Positions 7,823-14,128 of a stretch of DNA of 14,128 nt are shown here, in pieces. The stretch lies in the NCBI GenBank assembly GCA_023489135.1, contig JAMDCE010000568.1, positions 5,434 through 19,561 on the forward strand, read 5' to 3'. The notes under the pieces are model-generated. The model was not told the DNA's origin. It worked only from the letters and a program-made list of their open reading frames with translations, and did no database searches. Within the stretch, counting starts at the first letter, position 1. Each line of letters starts with the position of its first letter. Source of the DNA: Chloroflexota bacterium. GTDB taxonomy: Bacteria > Chloroflexota > Chloroflexia > JAMDCE01. Both the position numbers and the translations under genes were made by a program.

Positions 7823-7974
7823 GAGTAGCCTTCAGCGGCTGCCACCATATGCTTGTCGTCAAACCTTTCCCTCTTGCCTCATCCTGATGCACAAAGCCGG
7901 CCCCCGGCACGCAACTTGCTCACAGACTAAGTGGAAAACCAACCAATCGGTAGATCGCGAGAGCAATAGCCAAC

Positions 7975-9312
7975 ATGGGCGACCAGTTGCATCCCCTAAA
8001 CGGCGAGGCCACTTTGGCCCAGCGACACGAATCGACCGACGCTACGGGCGCCACGCCCCCGGAAAGTACCGCCGGCGCGTGGTTCTCCTGGATGCGCCTG
8101 CGTGAAGTGGGCCCTTATCTTGGCCCCGCAATCCTCGTGAGCGTGGGCTACATGGACCCCGGCAACTGGGGCACGAACATTGCAGCCGGCTCCGATTTCG
8201 GCTACACCCTCCTGTGGGTGCTGCTGGTTAGCAACGTCATGGCCATATTCCTCCAGAGCCTCTCGGCGAAACTGGGCATAGCCACGGGACACACTCTAGC
8301 CCAATGCTGTCGCCAGGAGTTCGGCAGACGAACCTCGATCTTCCTCTGGCTAACGGCAGAGGGCGCCGCCATGGCCACCGACCTGGCCGAGTTCCTGGGC
8401 GCCGCGCTCGGATTCTACATCCTGTTCAACATCCCACTGTTCGCCGCGGGCATACTAACCGGTTTTGCCGTCTTTCTAATCCTCGGGCTGTACCGGTTTG
8501 GTTACCGCAGCGTAGAATTGCTAATCCTTGGATTCGTCAGCATCATAGGATTGGCGTACGTGATAGAGGTGTGGTTAGCCCAGCCCGATTGGGGCCAGGT
8601 AGCCGGGGGGGTGCTGATTCCCAGGGTCAGCAGCCAGAGTATACTCATCGCCGTGGGTATGCTGGGGGCGACGGTAATGCCGCATAACATATTCCTCCAT
8701 TCGGCGGTGGTGCAGACCCGCGTGCTCCGGGCCGGCCAATTGAGCGACCAAATCAAGCGGCGGCTCTTCGGATTCGCCGTTGTGGATTCACTTCTGGCGC
8801 TAAACGCCGCCTGGGTCATCAATTCGGCGATGATAATCGTGGCCGCAGCGGTATTCTTCCACCAGGGAACTCCGGTCGGCTCGATTGTGGAGGCTCACCG
8901 CACGCTCGCGCCGGCTCTGGGAGCCCTTTCCAGTCTGGCTTTTGCCATCGGCCTGTTGTCGGCAGGTCTCTCGTCGTCCGTCACCGGCACTATGGCGGGA
9001 CAGACCATAATGGAAGGTTTCCTGCAACGACGCATACCTATCTGGCTCCGCCGGCTCATAACGATGGTTCCGGCTTTGGTGGTCATTGCGCTCGGACTGC
9101 CGGAGATTCTGGTACTGGTGGTGAGCCAGGCGGTGCTGAGCTTGCAGCTTCCGTTCACGATTATCCCTTTGATCCTGTTGACCAACAAGGAGAGATTGAT
9201 GGGAAATTTTGCCAACGGACGCATCACAAGCACCGCCGCGTGGGCAATAGCCCTGATAATCATCGCGCTGAACCTGCTGCTGCTTTTCCAGACTTTCGGA
9301 GGAAGTTTTTAG
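7975..9312 (+). CDS. mntH: Nramp-family divalent metal (Mn/Fe) transporter
   Basis: A 445-residue inner-membrane proton-coupled metal importer, full length for the family. The first membrane helix has the metal-binding DPGN motif (D61-N64, in GYMDPGNWGTN). Helix 6 has MPHN (M235-N238), supplying the Met ligand that selects transition metals over Mg or Ca. About eleven hydrophobic segments can be read, and TAEGAAMATDLAEF in helix 3 is typical of bacterial members. The first 35 residues are polar and variable, so the true start could be a little later than ATG 7975, which has only a weak GA-rich sequence upstream. The next gene encodes a universal stress protein, a pairing seen with Nramp genes elsewhere. 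Mn versus Fe cannot be decided from sequence. No MntR or Fur box or riboswitch was recognised in the 152 bp upstream. Confidence 0.93.
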   Translation: MGDQLHPLNGEATLAQRHESTDATGATPPESTAGAWFSWMRLREVGPYLGPAILVSVGYMDPGNWGTNIAAGSDFGYTLLWVLLVSNVMAIFLQSLSAKLGIATGHTLAQCCRQEFGRRTSIFLWLTAEGAAMATDLAEFLGAALGFYILFNIPLFAAGILTGFAVFLILGLYRFGYRSVELLILGFVSIIGLAYVIEVWLAQPDWGQVAGGVLIPRVSSQSILIAVGMLGATVMPHNIFLHSAVVQTRVLRAGQLSDQIKRRLFGFAVVDSLLALNAAWVINSAMIIVAAAVFFHQGTPVGSIVEAHRTLAPALGALSSLAFAIGLLSAGLSSSVTGTMAGQTIMEGFLQRRIPIWLRRLITMVPALVVIALGLPEILVLVVSQAVLSLQLPFTIIPLILLTNKERLMGNFANGRITSTAAWAIALIIIALNLLLLFQTFGGSF

Positions 9313-9331
9313 AGCCCCTAACAAAACTGTG

Positions 9332-9383
9332 GCGCGGGGGCTTGTCCCCCGCCGGGGCGCGGGCGGGGGACAAGCCCCCGCGC
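9332..9383. repeat. Perfect GC-rich inverted repeat, 22-bp arms with 8-nt loop
   Basis: The left arm (9332-9353) and right arm (9362-9383) are exact reverse complements around an 8-nt loop. The arms are built from runs of five G or C around a CTTGT/ACAAG core. It sits between the mntH stop (9312) and the uspA start. There is no T-run after it, so it is not a classical rho-independent terminator. It resembles dispersed intergenic palindromes (REP-like or small MITE-like); no second copy exists in this window. It could also stabilise the mntH mRNA end. Confidence 0.85.
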
Positions 9384-9400
9384 TACAGACCAGGAAGATT

Positions 9401-10384
9401 ATGATAGGCGCTCTTAATGGGGGTTGGGAAGTGAGTAAACCATCGAGAGAGAAACAGAACGGAGCTATCGAGCGAATCCTGGTGCCACTCGACGATTCGG
9501 CGCTGGCAGCCGAGGTATTGCCTTACGTCGCATCCATCGCGGAGCGTTTCCGGTCGAAGTGCCTCATCTACCACGTGCGCGAGCCTCGCCCCAGGTGGCG
9601 CGAGGGAGAGCTCCCCAGCCAGATCGGGGGCCCGGCCGTGAAGAGCATCGAGGAGTATCTTGACCGGGTAGCCCAGAGGCTCGCCGGCCGTGGAATCGAG
9701 GTCGACACCCTCGTCGAATCGGGCGAGCCTGCCGGCATGATTCTTCGCGCCGCCAGGGGGCACAGGGCCGATCTGCTGGCCATCGCCACCCACGGGCACG
9801 GCGGGATAGGGCAATGGCTATTTGGCAGCGTGGCGCACCGCGTGGTCGAGCGGGCTAATACCACCCTTTTGCTCGTTCGACCATCTGCCTCGGCCCCACC
9901 TGTCGGCCCCATTGTGTTTCGCCAGATACTGGTTCCAGTTTACCCCTGTGAAGAGGGCGAAGCGCCGCTTCCCCTGGCCACGGAGTTTGCCGCGCGCCAC
10001 GGGGCTACCTTGCATCTCCTGCACGTCAACCCCACCCTGGAGTCGTTGCCGGCCACCCGACTGACCGCCGCCAGCATCAGCCCCGCCATGGCCGGCGAAT
10101 TCCTGGCGGCGGCCACCGCTGCAGCCCAGGCTTACCTCCAGGAGCTAGCCGCCAGACTGGCTGAGAAGCACATCGCGGTGGAGTACGACGTCCGACGGGG
10201 AGAGCCTGCGGAAGAGATTCTGAAATACGTCCGGCAAATGGGCATCGAGCTAACATTCATGGCCACGCACGGAAGGCTTGGCCTCGGCGGCGCCTGGTCC
10301 GGCAGCGTGGTGAACAAGGTTCTCCACCGGTTCACCACGCCTTTGGTCCTGGTCAGAGCCCCTGGGAAGCACGAGGAGGATTGA
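9401..10384 (+). CDS. Universal stress protein, tandem UspA domains
   Basis: About 327 residues, cytoplasmic, made of two Usp domains. Domain 1 begins IERILVPLDDSALA and ends with the nucleotide-binding loop THGHGGIGQWLFGSV then LLLVRP. Domain 2 begins FRQILVPVYPCEEG and ends THGRLGLGGAWSGSV then LVLVRAP. Both keep the G-x2-G-...-G-S pattern of ATP-binding Usp proteins, so ATP or AMP binding is likely. ATG 9401 has AGGA at 9392-9395; GTG 9431 is an alternative that starts nearer domain 1. An open frame back to 9329 would run through the palindrome and is rejected. It follows mntH at 88 bp, suggesting a shared role in metal or oxidative stress, though the hairpin between them could change relative expression. 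Domain call is firm; exact role unknown. Confidence 0.9.
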   Translation: MIGALNGGWEVSKPSREKQNGAIERILVPLDDSALAAEVLPYVASIAERFRSKCLIYHVREPRPRWREGELPSQIGGPAVKSIEEYLDRVAQRLAGRGIEVDTLVESGEPAGMILRAARGHRADLLAIATHGHGGIGQWLFGSVAHRVVERANTTLLLVRPSASAPPVGPIVFRQILVPVYPCEEGEAPLPLATEFAARHGATLHLLHVNPTLESLPATRLTAASISPAMAGEFLAAATAAAQAYLQELAARLAEKHIAVEYDVRRGEPAEEILKYVRQMGIELTFMATHGRLGLGGAWSGSVVNKVLHRFTTPLVLVRAPGKHEED

Positions 10385-10435
10385 TAGGCCTGTCCAGGTA
10401 CCCTTGCTACGGCTCCCCCACTGTCTTGACACCGA

Positions 10436-10444
10436 TGCTATAAT
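10436..10444 (+). promoter_or_regulatory. Possible extended -10 promoter (TGCTATAAT)
   Basis: A perfect TATAAT (10439-10444) is preceded by TG one base upstream, the extended -10 form that can work without a strong -35. A TTGACA at 10426-10431 is only 7 bp away, too close to serve as its -35. It would drive the membrane protein and M23 genes, leaving a leader of roughly 160 nt. The gap 10385-10609 shows no other clear signal. Confidence 0.4.
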
Positions 10445-10609
10445 ATGGTTGTTCGCTCGGTACAGTGACGATGTGGTGTGGGACAGTGGAAGCCAGTGTG
10501 CAGCGTTCAGTGTATTGGCAGCAAGACTGCCTCCTCTTCTATCTACTCCCCAAGCTCGCCGTATCGCTCCTAACCTTGCGAATCTTGACGGAGAAGGTTC
10601 GAACGCGCA

Positions 10610-11164
10610 GTGCAACGAGGCAACAACTTCGCCGATAAGCGAGAACCGCGAGTTGGCAATAGGGGCGTGAAGGACTGGCTAGGTCCTCACCTTCTTGCTG
10701 CCGTCGTTATTGTCATTGCCCTGCTCATCGGTGGAACCTGGCTGAGCCCTAGCTCCCGCCGGCAATCACTCGGGCCACAAACGCCATTCACGTCCTCTGA
10801 ATCGCCCACGTCCACGCCATCTCAGAGGCAGGCCGTCTGGGATGTTCCAGAAGCGACTGTTCCTCAGTCGGAGGCCCACAAACTCAAAGAGGCTCTGCGG
10901 CTCAAGCGAATTGCTTCAGATGACACTTACGTTCGTGTTACAGGCGCGACCGTCGCTGGAAATTGGGCGGTACTCGACGGGAAAGAGCAAACCGAAACGA
11001 CACAACTGGTTCAACCAACCGGCATACTGGAAGTCTTAGCCCAGAGGAGCGAGACAGGCTGGCAGATTATTGCGCCCGCCGATCCCGAGTTCTGTGAAAC
11101 ACTCGCGCGCGTTCCCGACAGTATTATCAGCAAAGACTACTATGTCGGGTGTCGCAGTCAATAA
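10610..11164 (+). CDS. Membrane-anchored protein of unknown function
   Basis: Not recognised. 184 residues from GTG 10610; GTG 10667 (165 residues) would give a cleaner N-terminal signal anchor, and neither start has a well-placed Shine-Dalgarno. One hydrophobic segment (LLAAVVIVIALLIGG) follows a basic N-terminus, then a Ser/Thr/Pro-rich linker of about 35 residues. The C-terminal domain, about 100 residues, is predicted outside the membrane. It has an alpha/beta look: LKEALRLKRI, then VRVTGATVAGNWAVLDGKEQ, then LEVLAQRSETGWQIIAPADP. Two cysteines near the end (in EFCETL and YYVGCRSQ) may form a disulfide. It lies 34 bp upstream of the M23-cytochrome fusion gene on the same strand, so a joint envelope function is likely. 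No enzyme motif is visible. Confidence 0.65.
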   Translation: MQRGNNFADKREPRVGNRGVKDWLGPHLLAAVVIVIALLIGGTWLSPSSRRQSLGPQTPFTSSESPTSTPSQRQAVWDVPEATVPQSEAHKLKEALRLKRIASDDTYVRVTGATVAGNWAVLDGKEQTETTQLVQPTGILEVLAQRSETGWQIIAPADPEFCETLARVPDSIISKDYYVGCRSQ

Positions 11165-11198
11165 TCTGAACGGTTCGTAATGGGGAAAGGAAAGTGTT

Positions 11199-13118
11199 TT
11201 GATCCGGCTCCTGGCGCCACTTGCTGTGGTTGTGTTTCTTCTCCCCTCAGTTGGGAGGGCCCAAGCTTCTGCCTATTCGGCGTACAAGTTGCCCGTGCCG
11301 GCCGGGCAGTCGATTTACTTAACCCAAGGGAACAGTAGCAGCTACAACCATACCTCGGCAAACGGGAGCGAGTGGGCGTTCGACTTCGCCACCAGAGGCA
11401 ACAAGCCATTTGATGTTGTTGCCTCTAGAGGTGGAAAAGTGATCGGGGCTCGGACAGACTCATCAGTCCAGTGTTCGGAGGCGAACCGCAAAACGGACGG
11501 CACGGAACTAAAAGGGTGCTGGAAGGAGGCCAACTTCGTCCTGATCGATCATGGGGACGGGACCTCTGCTCTGTATCTACATCTCGAGAAGGATTCGGTT
11601 CTGACAAGCGAGGGCAAAGAGGTAAGACGAGGGGAGCCAATTGCCACCGCTGGCGCTACAGGTTGGTCCGAGGTAATACACCTGCATTTTCAGGTCGAGA
11701 CGACGCCTTCACTGCAGGCCCAGAACGATAAGCCTAAAGGCTGGTGGTGGAACGAGTCGGTGGGAATCTCGTTCTCCGACAAAGACGTGCTGGCCAAGCG
11801 CTCCAACGGGGTGCCCACCAAGGACTCTAGCCCCTACGTCTCGGACAATTCTCCCTCCAGTGTCCCCGTCCCCGGAGGGGTGTGGATAAGCCCATCAGAC
11901 CGCAGCAACCTTGTACAGCCGTCCCTGCATTTTGCCGCCCGTGCCTACACCGCCAATCCGGGCGACCCGGAGATCGATCGTGTCAATTTCACCGCTTGGT
12001 GGCCATCTCTTGGGCAAAAGACCAGCCCATGGAAGATTGCCTGCACAGCCAATCAGGCGTCGTCTGGCGATACATACGAGTGCGATGTTGATCTCGCCAA
12101 GATAGGGGCTATCCCAGGGGAACTGCGGGTGTCGTTCGATGTCTACAATCGAGATGGAATCAAGAACCTTTCGCCAAACGGTGAGCGAATCGTGACATAC
12201 AAATTGGCCACGCCAACACCGCCACCCCTGCCAAGCAGCACCCCAACCGTTGCACCGACTCTGGCGCAACCCAATATTATCACGGCTACACCCACAGGCC
12301 CTGCTCCTTCCTGGAGGGTAGTATATCAAGCTGATTGGTCAGGCGGACCGGATAGTTGGACCGGCGATCGGGCCTGGCGCGTGGCGGATGGCATGTTGGT
12401 CAACGACGGGACAAGTATCGACTGGCTCAAAGGTATCACGGCGCCTTACGTTCCAGATGTCGCCGATTATGCGGTCGAGGCAGAGATCCGGCAGGTGAAC
12501 GATAGCGGCTGTATGAGCTACGGGATAATTGGTCGCCAGCGGCTGGAGAACGGCTGGGGCATCCATGCCGGTTTCATGGGGTGCGGAGGAGCGGTAGAAA
12601 GAACCAGCACCTGGTCAGGCGCTCGATCAGCGCCCGGCACCGGCGCTTACCTGCAAGCCAGAGACAACGGGAATGGGGCGATTGCCCGATTCAATGCGGG
12701 CCAAAGCTGGCACACTTATCGGCTGGAAATCATAGGTGCCAATCTGCGGTTGCTCGTCGACGGTTCGGTCACGCTGGAGCTTACAGATAACCACTTCCCG
12801 TCCCCCGGACGGGTAGGTATTTGGAGCGACAGGATACAGACCCAGATACGCAGCTTCAGGGTGTTAGTATCTTCCAGTGCAGTCCCTAGTACTACTCCAA
12901 CACCGCCCATACCTATTCCTTCAACCACCGTGACGACTCCTACCGCTACAGGTTTTGGCCAGGCCCCGGTTGTTGCGCACAGCGTGGGAGGCCGCGCGGA
13001 TTGCACCGTATGTCATTTTGTGGGAGCACCTGGCGTGGGACAGCCTGGCGGTCTTGGCATTCCGCCAAACCACCGTGGCCGCACCAACAATCAGTGTTTC
13101 GACTGCCATCCAAGATAA
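11199..13118 (+). CDS. Secreted M23-like peptidase / concanavalin-like / diheme cytochrome c fusion
   Basis: 639 residues from TTG 11199, with AGGA at 11188-11191. A signal peptide (LLAPLAVVVFLLPSVGRAQA) directs export. Residues about 30-190 form an M23/LytM-type metallopeptidase domain: H51 and D62 (in EWAFDF) and the H161-L-H163 pair in a GATGWSEVIHLHFQV segment fit the zinc site of peptidoglycan endopeptidases. A beta-rich region (about 230-330) and a Thr/Pro linker follow. Residues about 370-552 resemble the concanavalin-like fold of DUF1080/LamG proteins (SWHTYRLEI, LRLLVDGS, GRVGIWSD). After a second Thr/Pro linker the last 45 residues carry two heme c motifs, CTVCH (602-606) and CFDCH (633-637), with extra histidines in VVAHSV and PPNHRGR as possible axial ligands. 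Each module is clear by motif; the combined role, perhaps a wall-bound redox protein, is inference. Confidence 0.85.
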   Translation: MIRLLAPLAVVVFLLPSVGRAQASAYSAYKLPVPAGQSIYLTQGNSSSYNHTSANGSEWAFDFATRGNKPFDVVASRGGKVIGARTDSSVQCSEANRKTDGTELKGCWKEANFVLIDHGDGTSALYLHLEKDSVLTSEGKEVRRGEPIATAGATGWSEVIHLHFQVETTPSLQAQNDKPKGWWWNESVGISFSDKDVLAKRSNGVPTKDSSPYVSDNSPSSVPVPGGVWISPSDRSNLVQPSLHFAARAYTANPGDPEIDRVNFTAWWPSLGQKTSPWKIACTANQASSGDTYECDVDLAKIGAIPGELRVSFDVYNRDGIKNLSPNGERIVTYKLATPTPPPLPSSTPTVAPTLAQPNIITATPTGPAPSWRVVYQADWSGGPDSWTGDRAWRVADGMLVNDGTSIDWLKGITAPYVPDVADYAVEAEIRQVNDSGCMSYGIIGRQRLENGWGIHAGFMGCGGAVERTSTWSGARSAPGTGAYLQARDNGNGAIARFNAGQSWHTYRLEIIGANLRLLVDGSVTLELTDNHFPSPGRVGIWSDRIQTQIRSFRVLVSSSAVPSTTPTPPIPIPSTTVTTPTATGFGQAPVVAHSVGGRADCTVCHFVGAPGVGQPGGLGIPPNHRGRTNNQCFDCHPR

Positions 13119-13156
13119 CAAGACTGGAGCCTACCCGAAACCCCGAAAGGGAATCG

Positions 13157-13183
13157 GGGCGTGCGTCAACGCCCATGTTTTGT
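13157..13183 (+). terminator. Weak hairpin with T-rich tail, possible terminator
   Basis: GGGCGT (13157-13162) pairs with ACGCCC (13169-13174) across a 6-nt loop, then a T-rich stretch (ATGTTTTGT). It lies 38 bp after the M23-cytochrome gene stop. A second hairpin, CCCCGA (13141-13146) with TCGGGG (13154-13159), shares three G residues with it, so the two cannot form together. Stems are short; the call is tentative. Confidence 0.35.
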
Positions 13184-13268
13184 ACTAAGGATGCTCAAGG
13201 AGCCATACTTGGCAAGATTCGCTCAGGGACTGGAACGCAGTTTCCTTAATAATAACAGCGAGGAACCC

Positions 13269-13700
13269 ATGGGCAAGCACGCAATCTGTCGCAGTCATCT
13301 GTTCTTGGCCATCGCAGGTATCGCACTCATCGTGAGCATCGCCAGCGCCTGCTCGAACCCAGTCGCCGGTGGCAAGAACCCGCAGGAGCTGTTAAAGGCT
13401 CTGTTGACCACCCCGATCTCCGCTGACAAGTTGCCGCAGGGGGTCACCGTCCAGGGGAACTCTGCTGGTGACCCGGACGCGACCGCGAAGTCATTCAAGG
13501 CGGTCGGCATGGTAGGAATCCCGTTTACCGTTGCCAGCTCCAGACCTCCTGCCTACATTGGAGATAATGCTGGCCGCATTGATGGGGCTTTCGGCTACTT
13601 GGTTTTCCCCAGCGCTTCGGACGCCAAAGGCATGTACGATATCATGCTTACTCAGGGCAGCAGCCGCACGGTGTCTGGGTTTGGCGATCCGCGACAATAA
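13269..13700 (+). CDS. Putative lipoprotein, N-terminal part; probably frameshifted
   Basis: 143 residues from ATG 13269, which has GAGGA at 13260-13264; the open frame reaches back to 13161 but the extra part has no signal features. A basic start, a hydrophobic core (LFLAIAGIALIVSI) and ASAC make a lipoprotein signal with lipid-bearing C28. The mature part has no motif I recognise; it contains a GVTVQGNSAGDPDATAKSFK stretch and a GYLVFPSASDAKGMYDIML stretch that look like a small alpha/beta fold. The frame ends abruptly after SGFGDPRQ at TAA 13698-13700, and the next frame continues as a plausible remainder of the same protein (see the 13700-13891 entry). A one-base loss near 13691 would explain this. 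Family unknown; outer-face membrane-anchored location likely. Confidence 0.65.
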   Translation: MGKHAICRSHLFLAIAGIALIVSIASACSNPVAGGKNPQELLKALLTTPISADKLPQGVTVQGNSAGDPDATAKSFKAVGMVGIPFTVASSRPPAYIGDNAGRIDGAFGYLVFPSASDAKGMYDIMLTQGSSRTVSGFGDPRQ

Positions 13701-13891
13701 TGACCGGGGACAGCTCTGGTTATACCTTACCGACAAGTACTTTAGTTGTCTTGGTTGACAACGTAGTCATCGCTGTAGTGGCGAGACATCCGTCAAACGC
13801 AAACGGTATTGGCTTTGACCAGTCCCTAGCAGAGAGCAACGCGACCGCATTGGCAAAGGGAGCGGTGGCTCATCTAAAGGCGCTAAGGTAA
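13700..13891 (+). CDS. C-terminal part of the lipoprotein, in the next frame
   Basis: 63 residues from an ATG that overlaps the preceding stop as TAATG. It contains a beta-hairpin-like stretch (STLVVLVDNVVIAVVARHPS) and ends with an amphipathic helix (ATALAKGAVAHLKAL). No Shine-Dalgarno or signal peptide is present, so it looks like the tail of the 13269 lipoprotein. Read back, its frame gives GDP-ATIM-TGDSSGY if one base is restored near 13691. Alternatives are true re-initiation at TAATG or a sequencing error. No slippery heptamer is seen at the junction. Confidence 0.5.
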   Translation: MTGDSSGYTLPTSTLVVLVDNVVIAVVARHPSNANGIGFDQSLAESNATALAKGAVAHLKALR

Positions 13892-13952
13892 CAGGCGTCA
13901 ACCTTCTACACAAGGTGGGTGGGAAACCCTGATGATCAGGAGGGAAGGAGTC

Positions 13953-14128
13953 ATGCGTAGTAGCGATCTTGGCGTGCTCATTGACGCCCTCGGCGTCTCG
14001 GCGGATCCTAGGAAGCTCGTAGTAGCAGTTGCTGGTCTGGTAATTACTTGGGTGCCGGCCCTGCTCTTCTTCAACCTCGCCAGCCAATCTCGTGATGCTG
14101 GAGCAATCGTGAGTCTGCTCGGTTTACT
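13953..14128 (+). CDS. Start of an unknown membrane protein, truncated by window end
   Basis: ATG 13953 follows AGGAGG at 13938-13943 with a 9-nt gap, the best ribosome site in this part of the window. The 58 visible codons stay open to the last base. The product begins MRSSDLGVLIDALGVSADPR, then a strongly hydrophobic helix (KLVVAVAGLVITWVPALLFF) and a short polar turn. A basic residue just before the helix suggests a membrane anchor. It lies 61 bp after the lipoprotein tail and may be in the same operon. Function cannot be read from this fragment. Confidence 0.6.
   Translation, partial: MRSSDLGVLIDALGVSADPRKLVVAVAGLVITWVPALLFFNLASQSRDAGAIVSLLGL

Noticed and set aside
7823..7974. Possible manganese riboswitch or MntR site upstream of mntH.
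   Set aside because: No yybP-ykoY-like core or convincing palindromic operator can be read there.
9329..9400. N-terminal extension of the universal stress protein through the palindrome.
   Set aside because: It only translates the inverted repeat; ATG 9401 and GTG 9431 are better starts.
10404..10670. Open frame containing LDTDAIIWLF, which looks like the start of a PIN-domain toxin.
   Set aside because: The rest of the frame has no PIN acidic residues or fold pattern, there is no ribosome site, and the same bases hold the TTGACA and TATAAT strings. Chance is more likely, though a decayed remnant cannot be excluded.

Overview
This is a GC-rich bacterial window with every supported gene on the + strand. 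It has frequent GTG and TTG starts, 4-11 bp gene overlaps, an Nramp-UspA pair and large secreted multidomain proteins. The style suggests an uncultivated Chloroflexota-like bacterium, but there is no rRNA or other marker gene, so this placement is weak.

Region 1 (1-5069) is the 3' part of a complex I-type operon: the end of nuoH, then three overlapping genes for peripheral redox subunits. These modules are rearranged. The first [4Fe-4S] half of NuoI is fused to a NuoE-like helical domain that has lost its [2Fe-2S] ligands (810-1406). The NuoF-like protein keeps the N3 cluster cysteines but has altered FMN/NADH motifs (1396-2700). The last protein (2697-5069) is a NuoG-type iron-sulfur chain with a GltD-type FAD/NAD(P) module inserted in it, and it ends with the missing second half of NuoI. 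My inference is that electrons enter this complex at the GltD flavin rather than through a normal NuoEF module. This is the most interesting part of the window.

Region 2 (about 5096-7822) has a good sigma-70-type promoter and an 11-codon leader that reads like the start of a family 4 glycosyltransferase. A secreted glycoside-hydrolase-like protein follows, with an Fn3-like domain and two copies of a roughly 130-residue C-terminal domain.

Region 3 (7975-10384) holds an Nramp Mn/Fe transporter and a two-domain universal stress protein, separated by a perfect 22-bp-stem GC-rich palindrome.

Region 4 (10610-14128) is an envelope cluster. It contains a membrane-anchored protein of unknown function and a secreted M23-like peptidase fused to a concanavalin-like domain and a C-terminal diheme cytochrome c domain. 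A lipoprotein gene apparently broken by a 1-nt frameshift and the start of another membrane protein gene follow.

No tRNA, rRNA, CRISPR array, transposase or riboswitch was recognised. The gene-free gaps are 5070-5165, 7823-7974, 10385-10609 and 13119-13268, all shorter than 300 bp. The 7823-7974 gap shows no convincing promoter, terminator or manganese riboswitch.
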